Shown here piece by piece: positions 12,701-23,734 of a DNA stretch of 64,000 nt (positions are counted from its first letter, which is position 1; each line of letters begins with the position of its first letter). The notes below the pieces were generated by a model. It had not been told where the DNA came from and ran no database searches. It worked only from the letters and a program-made list of their open reading frames with translations. The stretch is from positions 434,803-498,802 of the forward strand of contig MU278369.1 of assembly GCA_022385755.1 (NCBI GenBank). The letters run 5' to 3'. The position numbers and the translations under genes were made by a program. Source of the DNA: Trametopsis cervina (lineage: Eukaryota > Basidiomycota > Agaricomycetes > Polyporales > Irpicaceae).

Positions 12701-13329
12701 TCGTAGTGCGGGTATAGGATCAGATGCCACAAGAGATCCAGACGTGGACGTAGACGCAGCCTGAGGTAGACTGACGGTTCTCAACGCGGACTTCTCGGAT
12801 ACCAGAAATACAGAAGAGAGCGACGGGTTTGGTAGATGGAACTGGTCTTCAACCGAGCGGTGAAGCTTAGGAGGGGGAGAAGACGTCGTTTGAATAACAA
12901 AACTTGACATCGCAGTGTCGCCTGAGCCTTTCGCCAAGACCTGAACGTCCTGAGACCCGAGGTCCGCCTGGGTAGGGGTACCATGAAACGAGAGCGTCGA
13001 CCGGTCAAAGTTCAGCCACGAGGGAAGGTTCTCGGCGGTGTATTCCAGGCTACCGTTGTTTGAGGCCAGGAAGGAGTTTTTCGAGAAGGACCAGCGATAC
13101 TCTGTGTTTGCTCTTGCAATAAGAGGAAGTTGATCTTCTAGAGGGTATTGGACTGATACCGATGCGGACGCAGTCGAGAAGAATAGTAAGAGGGAGACAA
13201 ACAAAGGAAGGACGTGCATAGCGATGGTCTTGGGAAAAAAAGAGTGTAAGTTAAGATGTCAAGGTCGTTGATACAAGGCAGCCAGCGAGTCTGCCAGCGA
13301 CTCGTTCAAGACTTGGGCAAACGGTGATG
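9730..13329 (+). repeat. Left arm of a 3,600-base inverted repeat
   Basis: The reverse complement of this arm matches 15072-18671 base for base by position (coordinates sum to 28401), with no insertions or deletions. Three mismatches were found, all in the outermost 65 bases, at 9759, 9765 and 9794. Outside 9730 and inside 13329 the similarity stops at once. Each arm holds one complete AXL2-like gene, including about 110 bases upstream of the ATG and about 90 bases downstream of the stop. Confidence 0.95.
9822..13219 (-). CDS. AXL2: AXL2-like cadherin-fold membrane protein, left copy
   Basis: Predicted type I plasma-membrane glycoprotein of the Axl2 (axial budding pattern) family, which in yeast marks sites of polarised growth. 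Exons 13219-10348 and 10222-9822 give 1,090 residues; the intron is 125 bases and is preceded by a C-run acceptor. Residues 1-19 are a clear signal peptide ending in STASA. Dystroglycan-type cadherin-like units are seen at about 22-110 (LPSWLNFDRSTLSFHGTP) and 175-235 (LPSWISFDSQTITLDGV), with more beta-rich, N-glycosylation-rich sequence up to about 490. The membrane helix is about 508-530 (LGLKIAFGIVGGLVLCGLLL). The cytoplasmic tail of about 560 residues is Ser-rich and basic. The predicted protein is identical to the copy at 15182-18579. Function in a filamentous basidiomycete is inferred from the family. Confidence 0.92.
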
Positions 13330-14078
13330 AAGAGCGGTGACAACTTTCGTCCAGGTTGTAGTTCAGCATATAGAATGCTCGCGCAAGATATCACGTGCCG
13401 CTTGATCAGTATTGGGCCTGACCACTACGTGTTACAGTAACGGATCAGCGACCTCTAGGTCTGTAAAGGAGTTCTTACTCAAATCCTCTTTCAAGATGCT
13501 ATCGTACAGCAGACGCTGCTTGTAGGTAGCTCTCAAAGGCGTGCGGCCTTATTGTGAGTGCATACGCACCGGAAAAAGCTCCCTCAACATGCGGTCTCTC
13601 CGTCGCCGCACGCAAGAGTCATTCCCGGTCTATCGAAGGTCTAACCAAGCCCGCAATCCGGCCCTCCTCCAGATTCCAGGATCGAGCTGACGTAGAATGG
13701 CGCACACGGCGTCGAAACTTATGCCGGTGTAGATGAGAGGCGGACGGCAAGGCGTGGTCTTGTCGTAATAAGCTCCTCGTACCTCTTGACTAACAAATCT
13801 GATTCCCATCATCGTTCTAGCTCGCGTTATTCTGCTAGGCGGGTCCCTACGCCCCCAATTACAACGCGGTGAGCACAGGTTCCGTGAGCTCGTCCACCTT
13901 GCAGATGCCCAGCTAGGCACACAAAGTTACAAGATATCTAAGGTACATTGGATATCAGTGTGAGTGTTTGTCTCGCAAATGGTGGAATAATGTGGTACGT
14001 TTCGTTTTTAGTCAAAGCTCAGGCTGGCTGGGTAAGCTCGTCATTTTCTTTCGTTTCAGTATAGTACATACCATACAT
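13330..14078. other. Left part of the spacer between the arms
   Basis: Unique sequence between the left AXL2-like gene and the stop of the prefoldin gene. It must hold the promoter of the left AXL2-like copy beyond the shared 110 bases, and the 3' end of the prefoldin transcript. No gene seen. Confidence 0.45.
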
Positions 14079-14921
14079 CTAGTTTTTGTCTTCCTTCTCC
14101 AGGGCCTCTTGTTCCCGCAACTCGCGCCGTCTCTTGACATCCCAGTTGTATACTCGTGCTGTATTAACCTCCATTACCGTAATTTGTTCTCGAAGGAACT
14201 CCAAATCTTCAATAACGCCCTCCAGACTAGACTCTGCGGATTTGAGCTTTTCTCGTAGCAAATCTATCGCTGCAGGTATCTTATATGATAGCATGACATT
14301 CGCCTAGGGAAAGCAACTCAGTACGATATTTATAATCCTCGAAGAGAAGCGTACCCCGAGCCACAGATAGACAGTATCGGTGTTCTCCAGTTCCGCTTCC
14401 GCATATAAGGTGTCATTAAGCTCGAACGTCGTTTGTATTGGCTTGACGTCGTCGGTGAGCTCATCATCGTCCTCTAGGTCGTCGTCGTCGTCTGTTGTCT
14501 TCTTACCCTCCTGGGTGGTAGTAGTTAGAACGACTGGCGAGCTACATTGTGACTGAACGTATACTAACTCGTCGTTCATGCAAGAATTCGATCATGCTCA
14601 AAGTTTTCTTGATGTCGGGAATCTTCTCCTCCAATCCTCTTCGTCTTTGTGCAAGGTTCTGATCCATGTACCGATATTTTCTGCATGTGTCGTTAAGCGA
14701 GTCGAACTGTCAAGGATAATATGCAATACGCACGCAAGTGCGGATTGGATTTCCTTCAAAGCAACCTCCACGTCGGGATCGGGGCCCAAGTGCTCTGCAA
14801 CATCGGCCTAAGCAACTCAGAACATATCGTCCATTGAGATCCCTCCCTCACTTACGATGAATGGTGCTCTCGGTATGCCACGCGCATTCTTCTCTTGGCT
14901 TTGAGTGACAGAGGTCGACAT
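14079..14921 (-). CDS. PAC10: Prefoldin subunit 3 (alpha-type; Pac10/Gim2, VBP1)
   Basis: Alpha-class subunit of the hexameric prefoldin chaperone, which hands unfolded actin and tubulin to the CCT chaperonin in the cytosol. Five exons join in frame: 14921-14856, 14807-14734, 14680-14569, 14510-14355 and 14303-14079, giving 188 residues, normal for this subunit. Diagnostic stretches are RGIPRAPFI, GPDPDVEVALKEIQ, the coiled-coil helix RRRGLEEKIPDIKKTLSMIEF, then FELNDTLYAEAELENTDTVY and LWLGANVMLSY in the beta-hairpin core. The second coiled coil is EKLKSAESSLEGVIEDLEFL, and the end RVYNWDVKRRR is typical. An Asp-rich insert (DDDDDLEDDDELTDD) sits between helix and core. The third intron uses the less common donor GTTAGT. 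The gene lies wholly inside the unique spacer between the inverted arms and is transcribed toward the left arm. Confidence 0.94.
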
Positions 14922-15181
14922 AGGGAACTGCTATGTTGTGGCGGTTTTGAAGTAATTGTATGATGTAAGAGATGCAACCGTAAACACTACGTTTCCTCCA
15001 ATCGAAGTTGCTCGGGTATCTCCGCTGGGTGCGCTTTCAAACCCAACAGCCACTCCCTCAGTCTACTGAACCATCACCGTTTGCCCAAGTCTTGAACGAG
15101 TCGCTGGCAGACTCGCTGGCTGCCTTGTATCAACGACCTTGACATCTTAACTTACACTCTTTTTTTCCCAAGACCATCGCT
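14922..15181. promoter_or_regulatory. Divergent promoter of prefoldin 3 and right AXL2-like copy
   Basis: 260 bases separate the two outward-facing start codons. Only 15072-15181 belong to the repeat arm, so the right AXL2-like copy has this unique upstream context, while the left copy has a different one beyond 13329. No specific sites are claimed. Confidence 0.5.
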
Positions 15182-18100
15182 ATGCACGTCCTTCCTTTGT
15201 TTGTCTCCCTCTTACTATTCTTCTCGACTGCGTCCGCATCGGTATCAGTCCAATACCCTCTAGAAGATCAACTTCCTCTTATTGCAAGAGCAAACACAGA
15301 GTATCGCTGGTCCTTCTCGAAAAACTCCTTCCTGGCCTCAAACAACGGTAGCCTGGAATACACCGCCGAGAACCTTCCCTCGTGGCTGAACTTTGACCGG
15401 TCGACGCTCTCGTTTCATGGTACCCCTACCCAGGCGGACCTCGGGTCTCAGGACGTTCAGGTCTTGGCGAAAGGCTCAGGCGACACTGCGATGTCAAGTT
15501 TTGTTATTCAAACGACGTCTTCTCCCCCTCCTAAGCTTCACCGCTCGGTTGAAGACCAGTTCCATCTACCAAACCCGTCGCTCTCTTCTGTATTTCTGGT
15601 ATCCGAGAAGTCCGCGTTGAGAACCGTCAGTCTACCTCAGGCTGCGTCTACGTCCACGTCTGGATCTCTTGTGGCATCTGATCCTATACCCGCACTACGA
15701 ATTCCGCCCAAGTGGTCTTTCAGCGTCGGATTCGAATACGACACATTCTTGCTAGATTCTGATCCGAACGCGGACGTCTACTATGCGGCTCTGCAACGAG
15801 ATGGTTCCCCGTTGCCTTCATGGATCAGCTTCGACTCCCAAACGATTACATTGGACGGTGTGACGCCTCCGCCGTCGGAGTTAATGTCTTCATCCTCGTA
15901 CGCGTCAACACGTCTTGCGCTCGCCCTACACGCGTCCGATAAGCGGGGGTATTCTGGGGCGTCTCTACCGTTCGACATCTACGTTGCGTCTCACGATGTG
16001 TCTCTGGCCGGCTCCTCACTGCCTACTATCAATGTGACGTCTGACTCTTCGTTCTCGGTGTCCTTGACTTCACCTGCAGACTTCTCAGGGATATTGCTGG
16101 ACGGGGAGCCGATCAAGCCCAGTGACATCACGACTCTGGAGGTCGACACGTCTTTCTACGGCGAGTGGCTGGAATACGACACCGGCACCCGGACACTGAA
16201 AGGAGAGGTACCGAAGAGCGAGAAGTCGCCCATCCTCTTCCCCGTGACGATCGCGACGGCAGTGAACCAGACTATCGAGACGAATGTATCACTTGCTGTT
16301 GTGCCATCCTATTTTTCTGTTGACGTGCTTCAACCGCAGCTTGTGCAAACAGGAAGTGGCAGCACCCAGTTCCGCCTGACGGAATTCTTTTCCAACGCAA
16401 CTGGGGAGAAGAGTCCGGCAGACGTCTCTCTCTCGGCCTCGTTCGATCCCGAAGACTCGACAAAATATTTGGCTTTCGACCCTATAGCTGCGACTGTTTC
16501 TGGGGCCTTTCCAGCAAATTTTTCAACAGCAAACTACACGCATGTGACAATCACGTTTACGGCTTACTCTCATGTCACGCACTCGACGTCTCACACGACT
16601 CTGCCAATCTCTCTGACCGAGGCCGATTTCAAGCACTCGAACAATGATGCGAACTCTGGGCCTCATGGATCAAAACTGTCTCTAGCTGCTCGACAGAAAA
16701 TGCTTCTGGGTCTGAAGATTGCGTTTGGGATCGTCGGTGGACTTGTGCTCTGTGGTCTTCTACTTGCTGGACTACGGAAATGTGCCGCTGTACCGGATAC
16801 GGCGATGGTTGGCGAAGACGGCGAGAAGGCTTGGACTGCAGAGGAGAAAAGGTGGTATGGCATCGGGATCGAGATAGGCGGGGAATCCCACTCTGGTCCC
16901 AACGGGTCGCCGTCTACCAGGTCACATACGTCGAGCCCCACGAGTCCTCGGGCCGCTGGCACTCCGCTTCGCAGAATACCCACTGGCTATCGTGGTACTA
17001 ACGCTCCTCGCGAGATGCTGAGTCCTGGCGGCAGCGGTGTGATGCGCAAGGGCGATTTTGTAGGCAAAGTGAAGGCCACAGCTCGGATGGTCAGTGACAC
17101 GTACCGCCGAGCTGTCACTACCAATGTCGGGAACTCCACGAGGAATAGGAAGGGAATGGTGAAGCTTGTGATCGGCAAGCCGAGTCTGATCGTGACGGAG
17201 GACGGACAGAAGGCGAATGCAGACGACCTACGGTACACGAATGCGCCGCGTCGTTCACGGGTGAGAAGTGCTGAACACGATCCGTTCGATGATGCAAGCT
17301 ACACTACGAGCGTGATGGACAACATGAGCGGGATGACTGGGACATCTGTTGCTGGCTCTCCGTCGTTTTCCACTGATGGACGTTCTGCGCCTTCTATCCC
17401 CCGCCGTCGACCTGACTTTGCGGCTCCTCCGCCTCCTGTTCGGTCTAGCTCTGGGATGAGAGCTGCTGGTTCTGCATTGACAACGCCCCCGCAAGCACAT
17501 GTATCGAAGACGCATGCGTATGCTGTCCCTCTCACTCGTCAAGCTTCACTCGAATCGACCGGTTCTGGCAGCGGGTCCGATGGGGAAGTCGCTGTGATCC
17601 AACAGGCTGAGCGTGCGAGAAGCATCCGGAGTTTGCAAGGACGCGACGGGAGTATGTGGTCGTTCAAGGCACCTCACCCTGGTAAAGGATCCTCCGCTGC
17701 TACCTCTAGTGCTGCTGCTGTTGCTGCTGCTGCTACCACACGACCACGTCTTGTGCCTTTCACGTCTGCCACTCGAGTGCCTGTACCGAAGCTGCCGGTT
17801 GGATCTGTCCCTGGTACGTCTGCAGTAGCAGCAGAAGCCAAGTCCGTCGGACCGAACACACAGCGGTCATATCATGGTGGTCCTAAGCGGGTAGTGAGTC
17901 AGATGGCGCGAGTGTTCAGGAGTGAATCTGTGGAGCGGCGGGTGAGTCGCGCGGAGGGCCGTGAGAATGGGATGGACACGAGTGGCGACGACCTGTCTGT
18001 TGGGATCACGTACGTGCGTGCGTTGGGAGGTGACGCGAGTGGTTTATCTGCCGGTAAGTTGTTGTTGTCGTTTTATCCACATTCATTCGCATTCATTCGC

Positions 18101-18671
18101 CGTTTGCGGACTGCTGCTCTGTACGTTCTACACTCTGTCACTATGATACTGACTACCTTTGCACCCCCCCCCCAACAGGCAACTCCCCGTCGCCGAGCTT
18201 CTCGATAGCTGAATCGTCTCATCACGGAACGGCGATGTCGCTCTCGAAACTTCCTGTGCCTCGGATGCTTGCGCGGGCCAACGAATACTTCCGTTTCCGC
18301 ATTCCTGTTTCTGTTCCGTCGTCGCCGGCAGTGGTGTTGGAGGCACGGAAGGCGGGAGGTGGGAAGATGCCGGGGTTCATGATTGTGGACACGAACGCAG
18401 CGGGCAGTCCTCGGTCGCAGTCTTCGGGTGGCAGTGGCGAGAAGAAGGAACGGCGGATGGTTGAACTGTCCGGATTCCCTGGGACTGGTGACGTTGGAGA
18501 GTTTGATGTTGGAATTTATGAGAAAGGTGGGGATGAATGTGTTGGGAGTGTGGTTGTGGAAGTCGTAGACCGTGGATGATGGACGAGACCTGGATTGGAG
18601 CTGAACACCGTGGATAGTCGCTCACTGATTTAATTGCCGTTCTCACTCACATTACTAGCATTATTATTGTA
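15072..18671 (-). repeat. Right arm of a 3,600-base inverted repeat
   Basis: Partner of 9730-13329 in opposite orientation. The arms have the same length. Identity covers promoter-proximal sequence, both exons and the intron. The three mismatches lie at 18607, 18636 and 18642, beyond the stop codon at 18579. The last shared bases are ttattattgta at 18661-18671. Confidence 0.95.
15182..18579 (+). CDS. AXL2: AXL2-like cadherin-fold membrane protein, right copy
   Basis: Same 1,090-residue product as the left copy: signal peptide 1-19, cadherin-like ectodomain, one membrane helix at about 508-530, and a long Ser-rich cytoplasmic tail with a run of Ala and several Pro-rich segments. Exons are 15182-18053 and 18179-18579. 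The second exon adds about 133 residues including MSLSKLPVPRMLARANEYF; reading through the intron instead would give a shorter 1,008-residue form ending in a different tail, so intron retention could make two products. It is divergent from prefoldin 3 and followed by a glycosyltransferase gene on the same strand. Being next to unique sequence on both sides, it cannot be said from one genome which copy is the original. Confidence 0.93.
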
Positions 18672-19117
18672 TTTATAGCCTGGATTAGACCGATGTAGCT
18701 GTAGTTCTGTACGATGTTCGTACTACACATGTATTCCGCAATCTAGACCATAAACCTCTCGCGCGTTTGGCCAAGGCAGATTGATGTTTGTCCTCTCTGT
18801 CTAGTACTGATCTCGTGTGCAACATCTCTTTACGCGTTCATGCCAGTATGCGCCCGATCGTTGATACATATTCATTCGGCCGAGCAGGATGCGGCCGTAA
18901 TGGTGAAGTCGTGCACTCGAAGATGTTTTGCGATTTGCAAATGATTGACTGGGCGGCCAATGGTCACGTGATAGATCGTGCCAGCGAGGACCGATGCGAG
19001 CGCGTTCCTGCTACACTTGGTGCAACAGATGAGCAGTCCAAAAGCGATGCTTGCCGTGGACTCTGTCCTCGACGCCGCCTATCACTCGGCGTTGACACTC
19101 TCCCCCGTCTACAAGCA
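18672..19117. other. Intergenic and possible 5' extension of GT17 gene
   Basis: The frame of the next gene stays open upstream with in-frame ATGs at 18848 and 18923, but the extra sequence is polar and unlike the family, so I treat it as leader. Confidence 0.45.
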
Positions 19118-20320
19118 ATGCTTGTAAGCCGCCGCAAGGTCGTACTACTCCCTGCCATCCTTATTTCGCTCTTTCTGGTATACTATGTCTCCCTCTACCA
19201 CTACCAACTGCGCAACACACTGTCCTACGCGACTCGACCCCTGTGGGACCATCCAGATGGACCGAAGGATGTTCTACCCCACTACTATGCGCCCGGGATA
19301 CCTATGAACGACTACACCTGTTCGTTGCATGGATGGACCGCGCGGCGGGATGCTCAGCCATTTGTGCTGGATGCTGTGCTCATGAGCAGCGAGCTCGACC
19401 TCCTTGAGATCAGGATGCACGAACTGGATGCCGTCGTGGACAAGTTCCTAATCTTGGAGAGTAACGCGACCTTCACAGGCTTACCGAAGACGGCGTACTT
19501 TGCGGAGAACAGAGCGAGGTTCGCGGCGTTCGAGCATAAGATCGTGTATTCATTGTGAGTCCGTTTGTTCGTCTCCTTACATACCATCCCTCGCTCATCG
19601 CACGCAAAGTCTTCCCGGATACCCCCTGAAGCCGGGACAACACGCCTTCGATGTCGAATCACACACCCGGGACACGATGACGGTCCTCCTCCGCACCACC
19701 ATCGATGCCTTGCCCCCCGGTAAAGACGTCCTCGTAGTAATGTCCGACGTCGACGAGATCCCGTCTCAGCACACGGTGTCCCTCCTCCGCGCATGCGACT
19801 TTGGGCGCTCCATTCATCTCCAGCTGCGCAACTTCTTATACAGCTTTGAGTGGTACCTTGGTCCAACTAGCTGGCGCGCCAGCGTCCACCTTTGGGATTC
19901 CTCGTCATTCTATCGACATTCTCAATCAGGGAACACGGTCCTTGCCGATTCGGGATGGCATTGCAGTTTCTGCTTCCGCACAATACACGAATACGTCGTC
20001 AAGATGCGCGGGTACTCGCATTCGGATAGGATTGGGGGAGACTTGAGTCTGCTGGATCCGGCGAGGATCCAAAAGATCATATGTCAAGGAAAAGACATCT
20101 TTGGGATGTTACCGGAGGCGTATAGCTGGGCGGACATGTTTTCGCACCTCAGTTTGGAGCCGTACGTGTCCTCCGTCCTCTGGCCTGCTATATTGTTAGG
20201 TGCTGTTACTGATATAAGAATCGCAGATCTGCATCGGCTGTCGGCATACCTCGATATTTAATCGAACAAGCAAAACAATTCCGCTTCCTTCTTCCAGGCG
20301 GGTGCATTCGAGAAGCATGA
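19118..20320 (+). CDS. GT17 glycosyltransferase (MGAT3-like beta-1,4-N-acetylglucosaminyltransferase)
   Basis: Family 17 enzymes include the vertebrate enzyme adding bisecting GlcNAc to N-glycans; fungal members are Golgi type II proteins of mostly unknown acceptor. Exons 19118-19554, 19610-20161 and 20227-20320 give 360 residues. The chosen ATG gives a short basic tail (MLVSRRK) and a membrane anchor at about 8-24 ([17 protein letters not shown]), the classic type II layout. The catalytic domain shows [35 protein letters not shown], the acidic metal-binding type motif DVDE at 192-195, [21 protein letters not shown], and the terminal [18 protein letters not shown] that is characteristic of the family. 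All three exons are needed to reach this ending, which supports the splicing. Donor and acceptor specificity in this fungus is inference only. Confidence 0.92.
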
Positions 20321-21261
20321 GCGCACACTGTCTTCGCCACGGGCAAATAACTTATTGGTTCGATGATGTATCATATAGCTTCTGTATCGCATAAACTACG
20401 TAATACAATGACGAAACTATTCCAGACACAACTACTTGAATCAAATCAATTTACAGTAGGAGGATGTCGCTCGCTAAACAGAGTGCATCGCGGAGGTGAA
20501 GTTGTAGGCGCCTTGAGTGCGTGCTAAAGGGGCTGGTGGTAGATGGGTTCCCTGACATATCCTCAGGCTTGAGGACATCGAGGTCCACAACGCCTTATCC
20601 GTCTAATCATTCACTACAGCTGAACATCAAGAAACGACTCCTCGTTACCCGGCTACCGACGCACGCACACACAGTCAAATACTCGTACGCGAAGCAACGT
20701 AGAATTAGTGCAGAACGCAGAAACTAGGACTAGGGACTATAGCATCGTCGACAAAAAACACACAGTCGAGAGACGAGAGATAAGACGATAGACAGAAGCG
20801 AGACACAGGAAGAGGGAGAGGGAGAAGGGTGGGCCACGCGCGCGCACGAGAACAACATTGGGATCGGAAAGTAAAAGTGCGGCGCGAACAAGAAGGAAGG
20901 AAGGAAGGAAGGATGCGAAAAAGTCGTATTGTACGCTGCTTACACGAAACACGGAACAACACACCACACGCCTCTGAAGCGAACACATCGAGCAACAAAC
21001 GAGGCGAAGCGCACAAGCAACACTAGCAGTAGCAGTAGCAGTCACAGACAACCGACGAGCGACAAGAATCCGGGCGCGCCGTACGAGCGAAAACGTACAA
21101 GCATACAATGACCCAAGAAGACGCAGACGTGCAAGCAGACGCAGACGCAGAAGCAGAAGCAGCCTCGCGAAACAAAGACATGCCAAAAACACGACGAAAG
21201 ATGAACACGGCACAGCACAGGTGTCCCAGCACCCACACCGCGCCGCACCGCATCGCATCGC
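20321..21261. other. Convergent 3' region, no gene
   Basis: Lies between the ends of the GT17 and GATA genes. It includes purine-rich simple sequence (gaaggaaggaaggaagga near 20893-20911) and, from 20700 to 21260, sequence likely to be the GATA gene 3' untranslated region. No supported gene. Confidence 0.45.
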
Positions 21262-23734
21262 TCACGCGTTCGCACCAGAGCGCTGCTGGTACATGTACGG
21301 CGGCGTCCTCTGCTCCTGCCTCGGACTCCGTCCCGGCGAGCCAGGCGACAACGGTCTCTTCAACGAATTGCCGTTCCCGCTCTGCCCCACGCTCCCACTC
21401 CCGCTCCCGTTGCCGTTCGTCGATGCGCCGTCGACTTGTTGTTGTTGTTGGCTGGCGGCGGCGGCGTTCGGGCTGTTCAGCAGACTCCCGATACTGCCGT
21501 TGCTGTCTCCGCGCCCGTTGGCATTGCCGTTGGCGGCGGTCGCTGGACTCCCGCTCCCGTTCTGTGCGGGCGACGCGTTCGGGTCGACGTATTGTTGCTG
21601 GGGACCACCGTCCTGCCTCGGCATGAGCGGGGCGATGCTCGGGTGGTCGTAATGGTGCGGGGGCAATTGCTGCGCTTGTTGTTGCACCTGTTGTTGTTGC
21701 TGTTGTTGAGCGTTCATGGGCGGGAGCCGCGACGACGGCGGGGGCGGCGAGCGCGAGCTCTTGAAGGTCGTAGTGACGATCGGCCCGCGTTTGTGCGGGA
21801 ACTGCTCGGGGCGCGGACGCGAGTGGGTGCGCTCGAACAAGCCGCACTTGTTGCACAGCTATTGTTGTTGTTGTTGTGTTGCATCGCCGATGACGACAGA
21901 GTGGGGGTGGTGTGATGTGCAGGGTAGGGCAAGATGGCGAGGGGAGGGAGGAAAGGCTATCATCAGCGTTCCGAAGAGACATCATTGCAATCAAAAGAGA
22001 TCGGTCGACGGTCCATCTCAATCTGAGATTACCTCGCAGTGCGATGCGAGGGGTCCATTGACCCGCTCGCGCGACCGATCATATCATAGAAAACCAGGAA
22101 CGAACGACACAACGCAAAGAACGGGGAGATAGGACATGACGAGAACAACAAGAACGACACTCACCACTTTGCCCGGCGTAAGACTCGACCGCCTCCACGT
22201 CGACGTGTCCGTCGTCCTGCAGTTATAACATTTCCTACGCACGCGGTCGTTGAGCTTGGTCGCCGCGTCGTCCGTGTGGACGATATAGCTCGGCTGGACG
22301 TTCGACGAGCCCGCGGACGACGGCGACGCGGCAGGTTGCGATTGCGAGGTATAGTACGGGTGCGATTCGGGAGGAGAAGAGGTAACGTACGTCGGCCGGA
22401 TCGCTCGTGTGTTAAGATGAACGGGGGCACCTACCGGAGGTGGGCCGTAGTGCGACGACGGCGGGTACGGCGCGCTGCTCGGCGGGGGCATCGGGTGCCC
22501 GCCGCCTGCGCCGTGTTGGTTGGGGTCCCCCTGGGGCGCGTATCGCGCGTGGGGAGCGTACGAGTATGAAGAATGCATGCCTGGCCCGTTTTGCGGGGGT
22601 GCGGTGGCGTAGTACGGGCTTTGGTTGAGCTGCGGCGACGGAAGGACTGAGTACGGATGCGGACGGGGAGAGGAGGAGGAGGAGGAGGGCACAAGTAGAC
22701 GTACTGGGGGAGAGGGCGAGGTGATAGACGAAACGATGGCGGCGGTGTCGTCAGCAGATGTCGGGGTCGAGTTATGTAGTGCAGCTATGGGCGGTGGTGA
22801 TGGGTGGGAAGCGTTCGGGTGCTGTTCGTACGGGCGGTCTTCTGGCCTGTGGCTGTCATAAAAAGAAGGCGAGCGTCAGATGGCGAAACAGGTGATGGGT
22901 TGACGGAGAAGACGGCAAGGTCTGATAGATAGTGGGTGTTGTGATACGGACGAATGGAGATGAACGGGGGAACGAAACCGGGGCTACGAAAAAAGGAGAT
23001 GCGAGGAAGCATGCAAGACGCACCTGAGGGCCGCGGGCCTGTCCTGGGAGTCGACGCGGTGCGGCATGTGTGAATAGGGATCTGGATGGTGCTGCTGCTG
23101 GTGATGATGATGGTGCGGCTGATTCTGCTGTTGGGAATGCGGTGGGGGAGGATGATGTGGTTGGTGATACCGGCCGGGTTGAAATACAGCTGCACTGAAT
23201 CCTGGCGCCTGGTTGTGCGACGAGGGCTGCTGTTGGCCTTGTTGTTGGTGGTTCTGCTGCTGCTGTTGTTGTTGTTGCTGTTGCTGTTGATTCGGGCAAA
23301 ATGAAAAAAAGCAAAGCGAATGATGACATCAGGAAAGGTAACGGTATCATTGACGGAAATAGGAAACGTACCCAGTGGCCGTCCAAGTGATACGGATTCG
23401 GGTGGTAGGTCAGCGGGACGTGGGGTGGGGGCGCGTTGCTGCTAGGAGCGCCGTTGGGACTGGCTCTGGGATCGCCTGCAGGGCCGCTGAGGGCGGGGTC
23501 GATCTGGTGGTGGTGGCGAGGGTGGAGGAGTTGATGATGCGACTGATGCGCCTTGTTGTTATCTTTTTCAGGAGCGGGGATGGCGGGGTTGTTGCCGGTG
23601 CTGATGATGTTCTCCTGGGTGTGGCTGGGAGGAGGAGGCGAGTGGGTGGGCGAGGCTGGAAGGGACCTGTGGTGTGGGACGGCGTCCGTATTTGATGTGT
23701 CGGTTGATTGGATTTCGGCACGGGCGAAGAGCAT
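21262..23734 (-). CDS. GATA-type zinc-finger transcription factor
   Basis: DNA-binding regulator. Exons 23734-23372, 23283-23024, 22852-22165 and 21858-21262 give 635 residues. A single finger has Cys416, Cys419, Cys439 and Cys442 (CYNC then CNKC) with a 19-residue loop containing TTDTSTWRRSSLTPGK, followed by the basic tail FERTHSRPRPEQFPHKRGP. The last intron, 306 bases, falls inside the finger, right after the Val before LCNKC. Flanking regions are low complexity: His- and Pro-rich N-terminus, a Gln tract opening exon 2, a Pro/Tyr/Ser-rich middle, and Gln- and Asn/Gly/Ser-rich C-terminus, typical of fungal activators. The start MLFARAEIQST is the first ATG in the exon 1 frame. Which fungal GATA regulator it corresponds to (nitrogen, light, iron or development) I cannot tell. 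Exact borders of exon 2 rest on splice consensus alone. Confidence 0.88.

Noticed and set aside
10193..13219. Treating the AXL2-like gene as a single 1,008-residue open frame
   Set aside because: A consensus donor (gtaagt) and acceptor (caacag) join it in frame to a second exon, giving 1,090 residues. The unspliced end is low complexity.
21023..22021. Long minus-strand frame of 332 codons rich in Arg, Gln and Thr
   Set aside because: It overlaps the GATA gene's last exon in another frame; composition comes from Gln/Asn/Gly codon repeats.
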